From positions 15,831-79,830 of the forward strand of contig CAVPDC010000024.1 in the NCBI GenBank assembly GCA_963702595.1: a stretch of 64,000 bases of DNA. Reading direction: 5' to 3'. This stretch comes from JALORV01 sp963702595. GTDB lineage: Bacteria; Pseudomonadota; Gammaproteobacteria; Burkholderiales; Burkholderiaceae_F. How positions within the stretch are numbered: position 1 is the stretch's first letter; the number at the start of each line of letters is the position of its first letter. The translations under genes and the position numbers were made by a program. Below the pieces are notes generated by a model. The model was not told the DNA's origin, ran no database searches, and worked only from the letters and a program-made list of their open reading frames with translations. This document shows positions 44,806 to 56,879 of this stretch, piece after piece.

Positions 44806-45109
44806 TATTTCTCCCGATCAGCCAGTTGACTCCAGTCTGCGCGGCTTGCCCGATGCCACTTGCCCAACTTCCCTCGCCGACCCGGTCGCACCGTCCCTGC
44901 CGGCACCGAGGCACGACGTCCTGCAGACACGGGACTGCTCGCGGCACTGAGCAGGATCACTGCGCACGCCGACTCGCAGCAGTACACTCGACCGGCTTTC
45001 CCGCCCGCTTTTGCGCGCGGGTCCGCCATTCCGATTTCACGGTTGTCGTTCTGCGTCCGCCCGTGTCCGAATTCATCATCACCACTCGCACTCCCAGGAG
45101 AACATTGCC
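44806..45109 (+). other. Long mdh leader, no gene found
   Basis: About 300 bases lie between the -10 box and the mdh ATG. Short open frames here have no recognisable product and no convincing ribosome-binding site. AGGAG at 45096-45100 is the mdh ribosome-binding site. I see no riboswitch-like or terminator structure; a second promoter nearer mdh cannot be excluded. Confidence 0.5.
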
Positions 45110-46096
45110 ATGAGCAAAGCCCCCGTACGCGTTGCCGTCACCGGCGCTGCCGGACAAATCGGCTACTCGCTGCTGTTCCGCATCGCCTCCGGCGAGATGC
45201 TGGGCAAGGACCAGCCAGTGTTCCTGCAACTGCTCGAGATCCCGGATGAGAAGGCGCAGAAGGCGCTCAAGGGCGTGATGATGGAACTCGACGACTGCGC
45301 GTTCCCGCTGCTCGCAGGGATGGAGTCGCACAGCGACCCGGCCTCAGCCTTCAAGGACACCGAAATCGCCCTACTTGTTGGCGCGCGCCCGCGCGGACCG
45401 GGCATGGAACGCAAGGACCTGCTGACAGCCAATGCGCAGATCTTCACGGCGCAGGGCAAGGCGCTCGACAAGGCCGCCAGCCGCAACGTCAAGGTACTGG
45501 TCGTCGGCAATCCGGCCAATACCAACTCCTACATCGCGATGAAGTCCGCGCCGTCGCTGCCCCACGGCAACTTCACGGCAATGATGCGGCTCGACCACAA
45601 CCGCGCTCTGTCGCAGCTCGCCGCCAAGACCGGCAAGCCGGTCGCCTCGATCGAGAAGATGGTCGTGTGGGGCAACCACTCCCCGACGATGTACCCGGAC
45701 ATTCGTTTCGCGACGATCGGCGGGCAACCAGCCGCACCGATGGTCGACCAGGCCTGGTACCGCGACACCTACATGCCAACGGTCGGCAAGCGCGGCGCGG
45801 CGATCATCGAAGCGCGCGGACTGTCGTCGGCCGCATCGGCCGCCAATGCCGCGATCGACCACATCCGTGACTGGGTGCTCGGTACCAACGGTCGCTGGGT
45901 GACGATGGGGGTTCCGTCGGATGGAAGCTATGGCGTGCCGGAGGAAATCATCTATGGCGTGCCCTGCACCTGCGCCGGCGGCAAGTACGAAGTCGTCAAG
46001 GGACTGGCGATCGACGAGTTCTCGCGCGGCAAGATGGACAACACGCTGAAGGAACTGCTCGAAGAGCGCGACGGCGTCAAGCATCTGCTGGGTTGA
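45110..46096 (+). CDS. mdh: Malate dehydrogenase (NAD)
   Basis: A 328-residue enzyme of the group of malate dehydrogenases related to cytosolic forms. NAD motif VTGAAGQIGYSLLFRIASG at residues 10-28; the substrate-binding arginine loop GARPRGPGMERKDLL; NPANTNSYIAM; the catalytic WGNHSPTMYPD. It interconverts malate and oxaloacetate. AGGAG is 9 bases before the ATG. First gene of a plus-strand TCA/methylcitrate block, divergent from gntR-sdh. Confidence 0.97.
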   Translation: MSKAPVRVAVTGAAGQIGYSLLFRIASGEMLGKDQPVFLQLLEIPDEKAQKALKGVMMELDDCAFPLLAGMESHSDPASAFKDTEIALLVGARPRGPGMERKDLLTANAQIFTAQGKALDKAASRNVKVLVVGNPANTNSYIAMKSAPSLPHGNFTAMMRLDHNRALSQLAAKTGKPVASIEKMVVWGNHSPTMYPDIRFATIGGQPAAPMVDQAWYRDTYMPTVGKRGAAIIEARGLSSAASAANAAIDHIRDWVLGTNGRWVTMGVPSDGSYGVPEEIIYGVPCTCAGGKYEVVKGLAIDEFSRGKMDNTLKELLEERDGVKHLLG

Positions 46097-46131
46097 GCGC
46101 GACCCAACGCCGCACACGAGGAGACACGCGC

Positions 46132-47013
46132 ATGAGCCGATCCGCCGGAGCCCGCTTCCGCCGGGCACTGAAGGACGAACAGCCGCTTCAGATTGTCGGC
46201 ACCATCATCGCCAACCATGCGTTGATGGCCCGGCACACGGGGTTCCGCGCCATCTACCTCTCAGGCGGTGGCGTGGCGGCCGGGTCGCTCGGCATGCCGG
46301 ACCTCGGCATCAACACGCTCGACGACGTCCTGACCGACACGCGCCGTATCACTGACGTGTGCGACCTGCCGCTGCTGGTGGACATCGATACTGGCTTCGG
46401 GCCAAGCGCGTTCAACATCGCACGCACGGTCAAGTCGCTGATCAAGGCCGGCGCTGCTGCCTGCCACATCGAGGATCAGGTCGGTGCCAAGCGCTGCGGC
46501 CATCGCCCTGGCAAGGAAATCGTCACCTCTGAGGAAATGGCTGACCGCGTCAAGGCGGCGGCAGACGCGAAGACCGACACCGACTTCTTCGTCATCGCCC
46601 GCACGGATGCGATTGCCGTCGAAGGCGTGGACCGCGCGATCGAACGCGCGATCGCATGCGTCGAGGCCGGCGCGGACGGCATCTTCGCGGAGGCGGCGAA
46701 GGACCTGCCGACTTACCGCAAGTTCGTCGATGCGGTGAAGGTGCCGGTGCTGGCAAACATCACCGAATTCGGTTCGACGCCGCTCTTCACCGTCGAGGAG
46801 CTGAAGAGCGCGGGCGCGGCGATGGTCCTGTATCCGTTGTCGGCCTTCCGCGCGATGAACAAGGCCGCGCTGAACGTCTACACATCGCTGCGTCGTGACG
46901 GAACGCAGAAGGCGGTCGTCGACACGATGCAGACGCGGACGGAACTGTACGAAGTGATCGGTTATCACCGGTACGAACAGAGCCTCGACGCATTGTTCGC
47001 CAAGAAGAGATAG
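46132..47013 (+). CDS. prpB: 2-methylisocitrate lyase
   Basis: A 293-residue isocitrate-lyase-superfamily enzyme, usual length for PrpB. It cleaves 2-methylisocitrate to pyruvate and succinate. Motifs: YLSGGGVAAGSLGMPDLG, metal-binding VDIDTGFG, HIEDQVGAKRCGHRPGKE (catalytic cysteine in KRCGH) and NITEFGSTPLFTVEEL. GAGGAG precedes the ATG at a normal distance; an in-frame start 13 codons earlier overlaps the mdh end and is less likely. The next genes are prpC and prpD. Confidence 0.96.
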   Translation: MSRSAGARFRRALKDEQPLQIVGTIIANHALMARHTGFRAIYLSGGGVAAGSLGMPDLGINTLDDVLTDTRRITDVCDLPLLVDIDTGFGPSAFNIARTVKSLIKAGAAACHIEDQVGAKRCGHRPGKEIVTSEEMADRVKAAADAKTDTDFFVIARTDAIAVEGVDRAIERAIACVEAGADGIFAEAAKDLPTYRKFVDAVKVPVLANITEFGSTPLFTVEELKSAGAAMVLYPLSAFRAMNKAALNVYTSLRRDGTQKAVVDTMQTRTELYEVIGYHRYEQSLDALFAKKR

Positions 47014-47032
47014 CGTAACGAGGGATAAGACG

Positions 47033-48198
47033 ATGAGCGAAGTGCAAGTCGCGCCGGGCAACGGCGCCCAAGGTCAAGAAGTCCGTCGCCTTGTCCGGCG
47101 TGGTCGCCGGCAACACCGCACTGTGCACGGTCGGCCGCACCGGGAACGACCTGCACTACCGCGGCTACGACATCCTCGACATCGCGGAAGCGTGCGAGTT
47201 CGAGGAAGTTGCGCACCTGCTGGTCCACGGCACGCTGCCCAACAAGAGTGAACTGGCGGCGTACAAGGCCAAGCTGAAATCAATGCGTGGACTGCCCGCG
47301 AACGTAAAGGCCGCGCTCGAGTGGCTGCCGGCTTCGAGTCACCCGATGGACGTGATGCGCAGCGGTGTCTCGGTGCTCGGCTGCGTGGTCCCCGAGAAGG
47401 ACGACCACAACACCCCAGGCTGCGAAGGACATCGCCGACCGGCTGATGGCCTCGCTCGGTTCGATGCTGCTCTACTGGTACCACTACAGCACGAACGGAC
47501 GTCGCATCGAGGTCGAGACCGATGACGACTCGATCGGCGGGCATTTCCTGCACCTGCTGCACGGCAAGGAGCCCAGCGACCTGTGGGTGCGCGCGATGCA
47601 TACGTCGCTGATCCTGTACGCCGAGCACGAGTTCAATGCATCGACTTTCACGGGGCGCGTCATCGCAGGCACTGGCTCGGACTTTTATTCGGCCATCACC
47701 GGCGCGATCGGCGCGTTGCGCGGGCCGAAGCACGGCGGTGCCAACGAGGTCGCGTTCGAGATCCAGAAGCGCTACGAGACACCCGACGAGGCCGAGGCCG
47801 ATATCCGCCGTCGTGTCGAAGCCAAGGAAGTCGTCATTGGGTTCGGACATCCGGTCTATACGGTTTCCGACCCGCGCAACAAGGTGATCAAGGATGTGGC
47901 GCGGCGGCTGGCCAAGGACGCCGGCAACATGAAGATGTTCTCGATCGCCGAGCGGCTCGAGTCGGTGATGTGGGGCGCAAAGAAGATGTTCCCGAACCTC
48001 GACTGGTTCAGCGCGGTCAGTTATCACATGATGGGCGTTCCGACCTCGATGTTCACGCCGTTGTTCGTCATCTCGCGCACCAGTGGCTGGAGCGCGCACA
48101 TCATCGAGCAGCGCCTCGACAACAAGATCATCCGGCCGAGCGCCAACTACATCGGTCCCGACGACCTCAAGTTCGTTCCGCTGGCGAAGCGGGGCTGA
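47033..48198 (+). pseudogene. prpC: 2-methylcitrate synthase, two apparent frameshifts
   Basis: PrpC condenses propionyl-CoA and oxaloacetate. The gene reads in three phases. MSEVQVAPGNGA starts at 47033; from about 47070 the sequence GVVAGNTALCTVGRTGNDLH is one phase on; from about 47417 AAKDIADRLMASLGSMLLYW is one phase further. Removing one C from CCC (47067-47069) and one C from CCCC (47413-47416) restores a single 387-residue frame with intact catalytic residues (YAEHEFNAST, GPKHGGANEVAF, FPNLDWFS). Two extra bases, both in C runs, in an otherwise conserved gene suggest sequence error; a real loss of prpC would break the pathway. Confidence 0.88.
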
Positions 48199-48680
48199 TG
48201 GTTGAGGCAACGCTTAACGGCCTGACGGTACGCCGAGCTCAGCGCGGCGACCTGCCGCGCCTGCTCGAACTGCTGGCCGACGACGTACTCGGCAAGAACC
48301 GCGACGGCATGGGCAGCGATGATCCTGCGTACATCCGCGCCTTCGACGCGATCGACCGCGACCCCAATCAGACGCTGCTGGTTGCCGAACTCGAGAGTCG
48401 CGTGGTCGGCATGCTGCAGATCACATTCATACCGGGCCTAAGCCGCCGCGGTGCCTGGCGCGCCAACATCGAGGCGGTGCGAGTCGACAGCAGCGTGCGC
48501 GGCCGCGGCATCGGCGGCTGGCTGATGTCGCGCGCACTTGACCAGGCGCGCAAGCGCGGTTGCCGGCTGGCGCAGCTCACCAGCGACAAGCGCCGCGCGG
48601 AGGCTCACCGATTCTATGAACGACTCGGGTTCACCGAATCGCACATCGGCTACAAGTTGCTGCTGGAAAACGCCGAATGA
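48198..48680 (+). CDS. GNAT-family N-acetyltransferase
   Basis: A 160-residue single-domain acetyltransferase. The acetyl-CoA-binding motif A is VDSSVRGRGIGGWLMSRALDQA and motif B includes AEAHRFYERLGFTESHIGYK. The substrate is unknown. Its ATG overlaps the prpC stop in TGATG and prpD starts 68 bases later, so it is translated within the methylcitrate operon. A role acetylating a pathway enzyme or a propionyl-derived metabolite is only a guess. Confidence 0.9.
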   Translation: MVEATLNGLTVRRAQRGDLPRLLELLADDVLGKNRDGMGSDDPAYIRAFDAIDRDPNQTLLVAELESRVVGMLQITFIPGLSRRGAWRANIEAVRVDSSVRGRGIGGWLMSRALDQARKRGCRLAQLTSDKRRAEAHRFYERLGFTESHIGYKLLLENAE

Positions 48681-48748
48681 GCCCGCACAACTTCCCGCCA
48701 CCCGATTTCAATACCTGATCCACCAAGACTAGAAAGGAACGACCCGAC

Positions 48749-50200
48749 ATGGGCAGCCACATCAGCAACGTCCGACCAAAGCCCGACAAGGTGCTGGTAG
48801 ATATCGCCGACTACGTCATCAAATACAAGATCAAGAGCAAGGAAGCGATCGACACCGCGCGTTACTGCCTGATGGACACGCTGGGTTGCGGCTTCGAGGC
48901 GCTCGAGTATCCGGCCTGTACCAAGATGCTGGGCCCAGTCGTTCAGGGCACCGTGGTTCCGAACGGCGCGAAGGTGCCGGGCACGCAGTTCCAGATGGAT
49001 CCGGTGAAATCGGCGTTCGACATCGGCGCGATGATCCGCTGGCTCGACTTCAATGACACGTGGCTCGCGGCCGAATGGGGCCACCCGTCAGACAACCTCG
49101 GCGGCATCCTCGCTACCGCCGACTGGCTGAGCCGCAACGCAGTTGCCACGGGCAGGAAGCCGTTGACGGTGGCCGACGTACTGGTCGCGATGGTCAAGGC
49201 CCACGAGATCCAGGGCTGCATCGCGCTGGAGAACTCCTTCAACAAGGTCGGCCTCGACCACGTCGTGCTGGTCAAGGTGGCTTCGACCGCCGTCGTCGCG
49301 CAAATGCTGGGTCTCACGCGCGACGAGATCATCAACGCGGTGTCACTTGCCTGGGTCGACGGCCAGTCGCTGCGCACCTACCGCCACGCACCCAACACCG
49401 GTTCGCGCAAGAGCTGGGCCGCGGGCGATGCGACCAGCCGCGCGGTGCGGCTCGCGCTGATCGCCAGGACCGGGGAGATGGGTTACCCCTCGGTGCTCTC
49501 TGCCAAGGGCTGGGGTTTCTACGACGTGCTGTTCAAGGGCAACGAGTTCAAATTCCAGCGGACCTATGGCAGCTACGTGATGGAAAACGTTCTTTTCAAG
49601 ATCAGCTTCCCGGCCGAGTTCCATTCGCAGACCGCCGTTGAAGCCGCGATGACGATTAATGCGGAGCTGAAGAAGCTCGGCAAGTCCGAAAAGGACATTA
49701 GGAAGATCACTATCCGCACGCACGAGGCGTGCATCCGCATCATCGACAAGAAGGGGCCGCTGAACAACCCGGCCGATCGCGACCACTGCATCCAGTACAT
49801 GGTGGCGGTACCGATCATCTTCGGCCGGCTCACCGCCAGCGACTACGAGGACGCGATCGCCGTCGATCCACGCATCGACGTGCTGCGCGACAAGATAGAG
49901 TGTGTCGAGGACAAGTCCTTCACCAAGGACTACCACGATCCGGCCAAGCGATCGATCGCCAACGCGCTGACGGTCGAATTCACCGACGGCAAGAAGCTGA
50001 AGGAGGTCGTTGTCGAGTATCCGATCGGGCACAAGCGCCGCCGCAAGGAAGGCATGCCAGTGCTGGTCGAGAAGTTCAAGACCAACCTGGCGCGCGTCTT
50101 CCCGGCCAAGCAGGCCGCTGCGATCCTGGACCTGTGCCTCGATGCCAAGCGGCTCGACGCCACTCCCGTCAACGAATTCGTCGACCTCATGGTCATCTAG
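48749..50200 (+). CDS. prpD: 2-methylcitrate dehydratase
   Basis: A 483-residue MmgE/PrpD-family enzyme, full length. Typical segments are RYCLMDTLGCGFEALEYPAC, MIRWLDFNDTWLAAEWGHPS, YGSYVMENVLFKISFPAEFH and NPADRDHCIQYMVAVPIIFG. It dehydrates 2-methylcitrate to 2-methylaconitate. The AcnA-type aconitase gene follows by 27 bases and can supply the hydration step. Confidence 0.96.
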   Translation: MGSHISNVRPKPDKVLVDIADYVIKYKIKSKEAIDTARYCLMDTLGCGFEALEYPACTKMLGPVVQGTVVPNGAKVPGTQFQMDPVKSAFDIGAMIRWLDFNDTWLAAEWGHPSDNLGGILATADWLSRNAVATGRKPLTVADVLVAMVKAHEIQGCIALENSFNKVGLDHVVLVKVASTAVVAQMLGLTRDEIINAVSLAWVDGQSLRTYRHAPNTGSRKSWAAGDATSRAVRLALIARTGEMGYPSVLSAKGWGFYDVLFKGNEFKFQRTYGSYVMENVLFKISFPAEFHSQTAVEAAMTINAELKKLGKSEKDIRKITIRTHEACIRIIDKKGPLNNPADRDHCIQYMVAVPIIFGRLTASDYEDAIAVDPRIDVLRDKIECVEDKSFTKDYHDPAKRSIANALTVEFTDGKKLKEVVVEYPIGHKRRRKEGMPVLVEKFKTNLARVFPAKQAAAILDLCLDAKRLDATPVNEFVDLMVI

Positions 50201-50227
50201 CAGCCCAACCGCATACGAGGCTCTCCC

Positions 50228-53044
<2,817 letters not shown>

Positions 53045-53060
53045 CGACGGGCAATGCATA

Positions 53061-53095
53061 CGGTGCGCGCCGCGCGGACTGCACGGTGCGCACCG
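53061..53095 (+). other. Inverted repeat after acnA
   Basis: CGGTGCGC (53061-53068) pairs perfectly with GCGCACCG (53088-53095) across a 19-base loop; the right arm is also part of a self-palindrome CGGTGCGCACCG (53084-53095). It begins 17 bases past the acnA stop. No T run follows, so a terminator is possible but unproven. Confidence 0.3.
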
Positions 53096-53272
53096 ATGAC
53101 ACCAAACCCAATCACTTCAGACCCGCCAACGATGCGCCACGACGAGCACCCCAGGGAGTACCCGCCAATCGAAACGCGTCATGACGGCGAGTCCCGCTGG
53201 TCGGCAGTACTGCCGCTGCTGCTGCTCGGACTGCTTTCCCTGATGCTCCTGCAGACCTGCCTCGGCCACTAG
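53096..53272 (+). CDS. Possible small single-span membrane protein
   Basis: A short frame of up to 72 codons from 53054; I take ATG 53096, giving about 58 residues. The N-terminal half is polar (PTMRHDEHPREYPPIETRH) and the C-terminal end is one hydrophobic segment (WSAVLPLLLLGLLSLMLLQT). No family is recognised and no good ribosome-binding site is visible. The coherent polar-then-membrane layout is the only support. A start at ATG 53132 is also possible. Confidence 0.4.
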   Translation: MTPNPITSDPPTMRHDEHPREYPPIETRHDGESRWSAVLPLLLLGLLSLMLLQTCLGH

Positions 53273-53363
53273 GCGGCTCGCGCATCGGCCGCGTAAGGGT
53301 GCGCGCGCCGATCCCGCGCCCAACCGTGTGCTAGCCTCATCAGGCCTTCCCGGTCACTCGAGC

Positions 53364-54503
53364 ATGCCCGCCGATTCCGCGCAGACCGTCATACCTCCTG
53401 CGGCTAGCCTCGACCGGGAACCGACCGGCGCGGTGCTGCGGCTGAGCGGCGCGTGGCGACTCGCCGGACTCACGGTCATTGAGCGCGAGCTGACCGCCCT
53501 GAAACTTCCCGCCGAGCTGGCGATCGACGGTGCGGCCGTGACGGACATCGATACCGCGTCCGCGCTGCTGCTGCTCAACCACCTAAAAAACGCCGGCGTC
53601 GACGTGGAGCGACTGGCGCTCGCAGGCTTCGCAGCAAACGAGGCACGCATCGTGGACCAGGTGCGCAAGCGGCTCGACGAGGTCAACACTCCCTGGCCTC
53701 ACCGTCAGGAGGGCCTGGTCGCCCGAATTGGCCGGGAGACTATTGCAATCATCCGGCTGCTCACGGGTCACCTGAACTTCCTCGGTGAAACGCTGGCCCA
53801 GATGTTCCGGTCACTGGTCGCGCCGACGACGATCCGCGGCCGCGAATTGACGGCGCAGTTCGAACAGGTCTGTCTCAATGCGATCCCTGTCGTGGCACTG
53901 GTGACGCTGCTGATCGGGGTGGTCGTGGCCTATCTGCTGGGGCTCCAGGCGGAAAAGTACGGCGCGAACATCTTCGTCGTCGACGGCGTAGGCATCGGTG
54001 CAACACGGGAGTTCGCACCGATCATCGTCGCCGTCATCGTTGCCGGCCGCTCCGGTGCCGCGTTCACCGCCCAGCTCGGCTCCATGCGGCTGAACGAGGA
54101 AACCGATGCCATCCGCACGTTGGGACTTTCAACCATGGACGTGCTCGTTCTGCCCCGCGTGTTTGCGCTGATGGCGGCGATGCCGCTGCTGGTCTTCGTC
54201 GGCGACGTCATGAGCCTGCTCGGCGCGCTGTTGATCGCCGACCCGATGCTCGACATCACTCCGACGACGTTCCTCGGACGCCTGCAGGAGAACCTTGCGC
54301 TCAAACACGTGTACGTCGGGCTCCTGAAGGCCCCGGTCTTCGCTCTCTTCATCGCGGTGATCGGCTGCCGCATGGGAATGACCGTGCAGCGTGACACGCG
54401 CGCCCTCGGCGAAGCGACCACGTCCACCGTGGTCCAGAGCATCGTCGCAGTCATCCTGCTCGATGCAGGTTTTGCAATCCTGTTCCAGGAACTGGACATC
54501 TGA
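53364..54503 (+). CDS. MlaE-family lipid ABC permease with N-terminal STAS domain
   Basis: About 379 residues. Residues 1-110 resemble a STAS domain (AELAIDGAAVTDIDTASALLLLNHLKNAG), normally a separate protein (MlaB) in E. coli. The rest is an MlaE permease with membrane segments and family blocks FGATRE-like IGATREFAPIIVAVIVAGRSGAA and LGSMRLNEETDAIRTLGLS. It works with the next genes to move phospholipids between the membranes. ATG 53364 was chosen; an upstream GTG at 53328 is possible. Confidence 0.9.
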   Translation: MPADSAQTVIPPAASLDREPTGAVLRLSGAWRLAGLTVIERELTALKLPAELAIDGAAVTDIDTASALLLLNHLKNAGVDVERLALAGFAANEARIVDQVRKRLDEVNTPWPHRQEGLVARIGRETIAIIRLLTGHLNFLGETLAQMFRSLVAPTTIRGRELTAQFEQVCLNAIPVVALVTLLIGVVVAYLLGLQAEKYGANIFVVDGVGIGATREFAPIIVAVIVAGRSGAAFTAQLGSMRLNEETDAIRTLGLSTMDVLVLPRVFALMAAMPLLVFVGDVMSLLGALLIADPMLDITPTTFLGRLQENLALKHVYVGLLKAPVFALFIAVIGCRMGMTVQRDTRALGEATTSTVVQSIVAVILLDAGFAILFQELDI

Positions 54504-55276
54504 TGCCGGCGCCCGCAGCTGTCATCGAGATCGACTCGATCGTTACCCGATTCGGCGAGCAGGTGGTACACGATGGCGTCAGCTTTGATGTCGAGCGCGG
54601 CACGCTTGTGGCGCTGATCGGCGGCAGCGGCAGCGGCAAGTCGGTACTGCTGCGCGAAATCATCGGCCTGCAGCGGCCGACTTCCGGCCACATACGCCTG
54701 CTTGGCACGGACGTCTGGCAAGCCAGCGCCGACGAGATGAACGCGACCCGCCGTCGCTTCGGAATGATGTTCCAGGACGGGGCCCTGTTCTCCTCGCTGA
54801 CGGTCGCGGAAAACATCGCGGTCCCGCTGACCGAGCACGCACAGGTTCCGGAAGACATCCTCGACGCACTGGTCAGCCTGCGCCTTTCGCAGGCCGGGCT
54901 CGGCCCTGATGCCGCGCCCAAGATGCCGAGCGAACTCTCGGGCGGCATGCGCAAGCGCGCAGCCATCGCCCGCGCCCTCGCTCTCGAGCCCGAAGTCCTG
55001 TTCCTCGACGAGCCGACCTCGGGGCTCGATCCGACGACCGCGCGCGGCTTCGACGCGATGGTGCGGTCGCTGGTGGACGACCTTGGCATCACCGTGTTCC
55101 TGGTCACGCACGACCTCGACACTCTGCTCACGGTTGTCGACCGCATCGTGGTTCTGGCGAGCGGCAAAGTGCTGGCCGACGGCAAGGCGCGCGACGTGAT
55201 CCAGGTCGACGACCCGTGGGTCCGGAGCTACTTCTCGGTGCGGACGATGGTGTCCGGCTCGCCGCGGCCCACTTAG
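54503..55276 (+). CDS. MlaF-family lipid ABC transporter ATPase
   Basis: A 257-residue ATPase. Walker A LIGGSGSGKSVLLREIIGL, signature ELSGGMRKRAAIARAL, Walker B LFLDEPTSGLDP and switch histidine LVTHDLDTL are all present. The MRKR form of the signature is typical of MlaF. The start overlaps the permease stop in TGATG, and the MCE gene follows 12 bases after. Confidence 0.93.
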   Translation: MPAPAAVIEIDSIVTRFGEQVVHDGVSFDVERGTLVALIGGSGSGKSVLLREIIGLQRPTSGHIRLLGTDVWQASADEMNATRRRFGMMFQDGALFSSLTVAENIAVPLTEHAQVPEDILDALVSLRLSQAGLGPDAAPKMPSELSGGMRKRAAIARALALEPEVLFLDEPTSGLDPTTARGFDAMVRSLVDDLGITVFLVTHDLDTLLTVVDRIVVLASGKVLADGKARDVIQVDDPWVRSYFSVRTMVSGSPRPT

Positions 55277-55288
55277 AATCCTGAAATC

Positions 55289-56224
55289 ATGGAAGCGGAA
55301 GCCAAGTACACCTACGTCGGAATCGCGGTCATTGCACTGCTCGCGGCGCTCGTCTCGGGGATCGTATGGCTGAAGCACAGCGGCAGCCGCAGCGACTACA
55401 ACTACTACACGATCTACTTCGAGCGCCAGCCGCTGGACGGACTGCAGATCGGCGCCGATGTGTCGATGCGCGGTATCAAGGTCGGGCGCGTCGAGGACTA
55501 CGCGCTAACCAAGAACATCAATCGCGTTCGAGTGCTGATACGTACCGATCGGCGCACGCCGGTCAGCACCAACACCGTCGCCGTCGTCAATCGCAGGTTC
55601 GTCACCGGTATCGCGAAAATCGACCTGGAGACCCCGGAACCCCCGGGCCCGCCGCTGCTCGACGTTACCGGCGACGAGTCATACCCCATCATTGCGGAGG
55701 GCACGTCGAATCTCGACGAGATCGCCAGCCGACTGAACCGGATTGGGGAGACCGCGGCCGAGACCCTCGAACGCCTTAACGACGTGCTGAAACCGGAGAA
55801 CCGCGCCGCCCTCGAAAAGACACTCGCGAACCTGAATGACCTGACCGGCAGCCTGAACCAGCGCATGGCGGAACTCGACCGGACGCTGAAATCCATCCAA
55901 GGTGCGGCAGCGGGCCTGGATCGGGCCGGCAACAGCGTGGCCAACTTTGCCGATGGCACCCGCCAGGACCTGCGGCCGGCGCTACAGCAGGCAGATCGCA
56001 CGATGAGGGACCTCTCCGCCGTTGCCGTCGCACTGGAAAAGCAGGCCACGCAGCTTTCGCAGTCGATCGGCTCGACGGTGACCTCGAGCGGTGATCAGGT
56101 GTCGGCCGCTGCCGCCGAACTGAGATCGACGGGGGCAGCCTTGAACCGGCTGATCGATCGCCTGCAGGATCCGCGGGCGGCGCTGCTGGGTCCGTCGCCC
56201 GCACAGCGCGGTCCGGGAGAATGA
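55289..56224 (+). CDS. MlaD/MCE-family substrate-binding protein
   Basis: A 311-residue protein anchored by one N-terminal membrane helix (YVGIAVIALLAALVSGIVWL). An MCE domain covers about residues 40-120 (FERQPLDGLQIGADVSMRGIKVGRV), and a long helical C-terminal region of repeated Leu/Ala heptads follows. That extended helix is typical of PqiB/YebT-like or longer MCE proteins rather than the short E. coli MlaD (183 residues). It should sit in the periplasm and bind lipid. Confidence 0.9.
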   Translation: MEAEAKYTYVGIAVIALLAALVSGIVWLKHSGSRSDYNYYTIYFERQPLDGLQIGADVSMRGIKVGRVEDYALTKNINRVRVLIRTDRRTPVSTNTVAVVNRRFVTGIAKIDLETPEPPGPPLLDVTGDESYPIIAEGTSNLDEIASRLNRIGETAAETLERLNDVLKPENRAALEKTLANLNDLTGSLNQRMAELDRTLKSIQGAAAGLDRAGNSVANFADGTRQDLRPALQQADRTMRDLSAVAVALEKQATQLSQSIGSTVTSSGDQVSAAAAELRSTGAALNRLIDRLQDPRAALLGPSPAQRGPGE

Positions 56225-56871
56225 GGATGAATTCGATGCTCCAGCGGATCGGACTACCGGCCCTGGTCGCGCTGCTCGCTGCCGGCTGCGTCTCGGTGGA
56301 CATCGGCAAGGACACGGCGACAGAGCTGGCGCAGTTCCGCATCCTCGACGCCGCTGTGGCGACGCCGCCTGCCGGGCCGCCCACCGGCCGGCAGCTCGTT
56401 ATCGCGCCCCAGGCGTCCCCGTCCATCGACGACTCGTTCGCACTCGCCTACTCGCGCGTGCCCAACCAGCGTGCCGCTTACCAATTTGCGACCTGGAGCG
56501 ACCGGCCTTCGAATCGCCTGGGCCAACTGCTGGTCGACCGACTCTCAGCGCGGCGCGCTTTCACGTCGGTGACGCTTGCTGGACGCGGCGTGGCGGGCGA
56601 CCTGCAGCTCAACCTGAGTGTCGACGACTTTCTGCACGACGCCACGACGAGTCCCGGGACGGCGCGCGTCGCAATCACCGCCGAGATGATCGACCGTGGT
56701 ACGCGCAGGCTGATCGCGCGCCAGAGCTTCAGCGCCACGGCGCCGGTCGCGGAGGCCAACTCGGCGGGCGCGGCAGCCGCACTCAGCGCCGCCAGCAGCC
56801 GCGTTCTCGGCGAGCTCGCCGCCTGGGCCGAGGCAAACGCCGTTTCGGCGGCGCCCTCGCCCGTTCGCTGA
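56221..56871 (+). CDS. ABC-type transport auxiliary lipoprotein (PqiC/DUF330 family)
   Basis: A 216-residue lipoprotein. A signal peptide ends at Cys23 (LVALLAAGC). The mature part has the DUF330 pattern with SRVPNQRAAYQFATWSDRPSNRLGQLLVDRL and repeated beta-strand segments. In such clusters it is the outer-membrane partner of the MCE protein. The ATG overlaps the MCE gene stop (ATGA), closing a four-gene transport operon. Confidence 0.88.
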   Translation: MRMNSMLQRIGLPALVALLAAGCVSVDIGKDTATELAQFRILDAAVATPPAGPPTGRQLVIAPQASPSIDDSFALAYSRVPNQRAAYQFATWSDRPSNRLGQLLVDRLSARRAFTSVTLAGRGVAGDLQLNLSVDDFLHDATTSPGTARVAITAEMIDRGTRRLIARQSFSATAPVAEANSAGAAAALSAASSRVLGELAAWAEANAVSAAPSPVR

Positions 56872-56879
56872 GACCCCCG

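Noticed and set aside
44826..45113. 95-codon open frame in the mdh leader
   Set aside because: Cys/Arg/Pro-rich with no family resemblance or ribosome-binding site, and it overlaps the mdh start in another phase.
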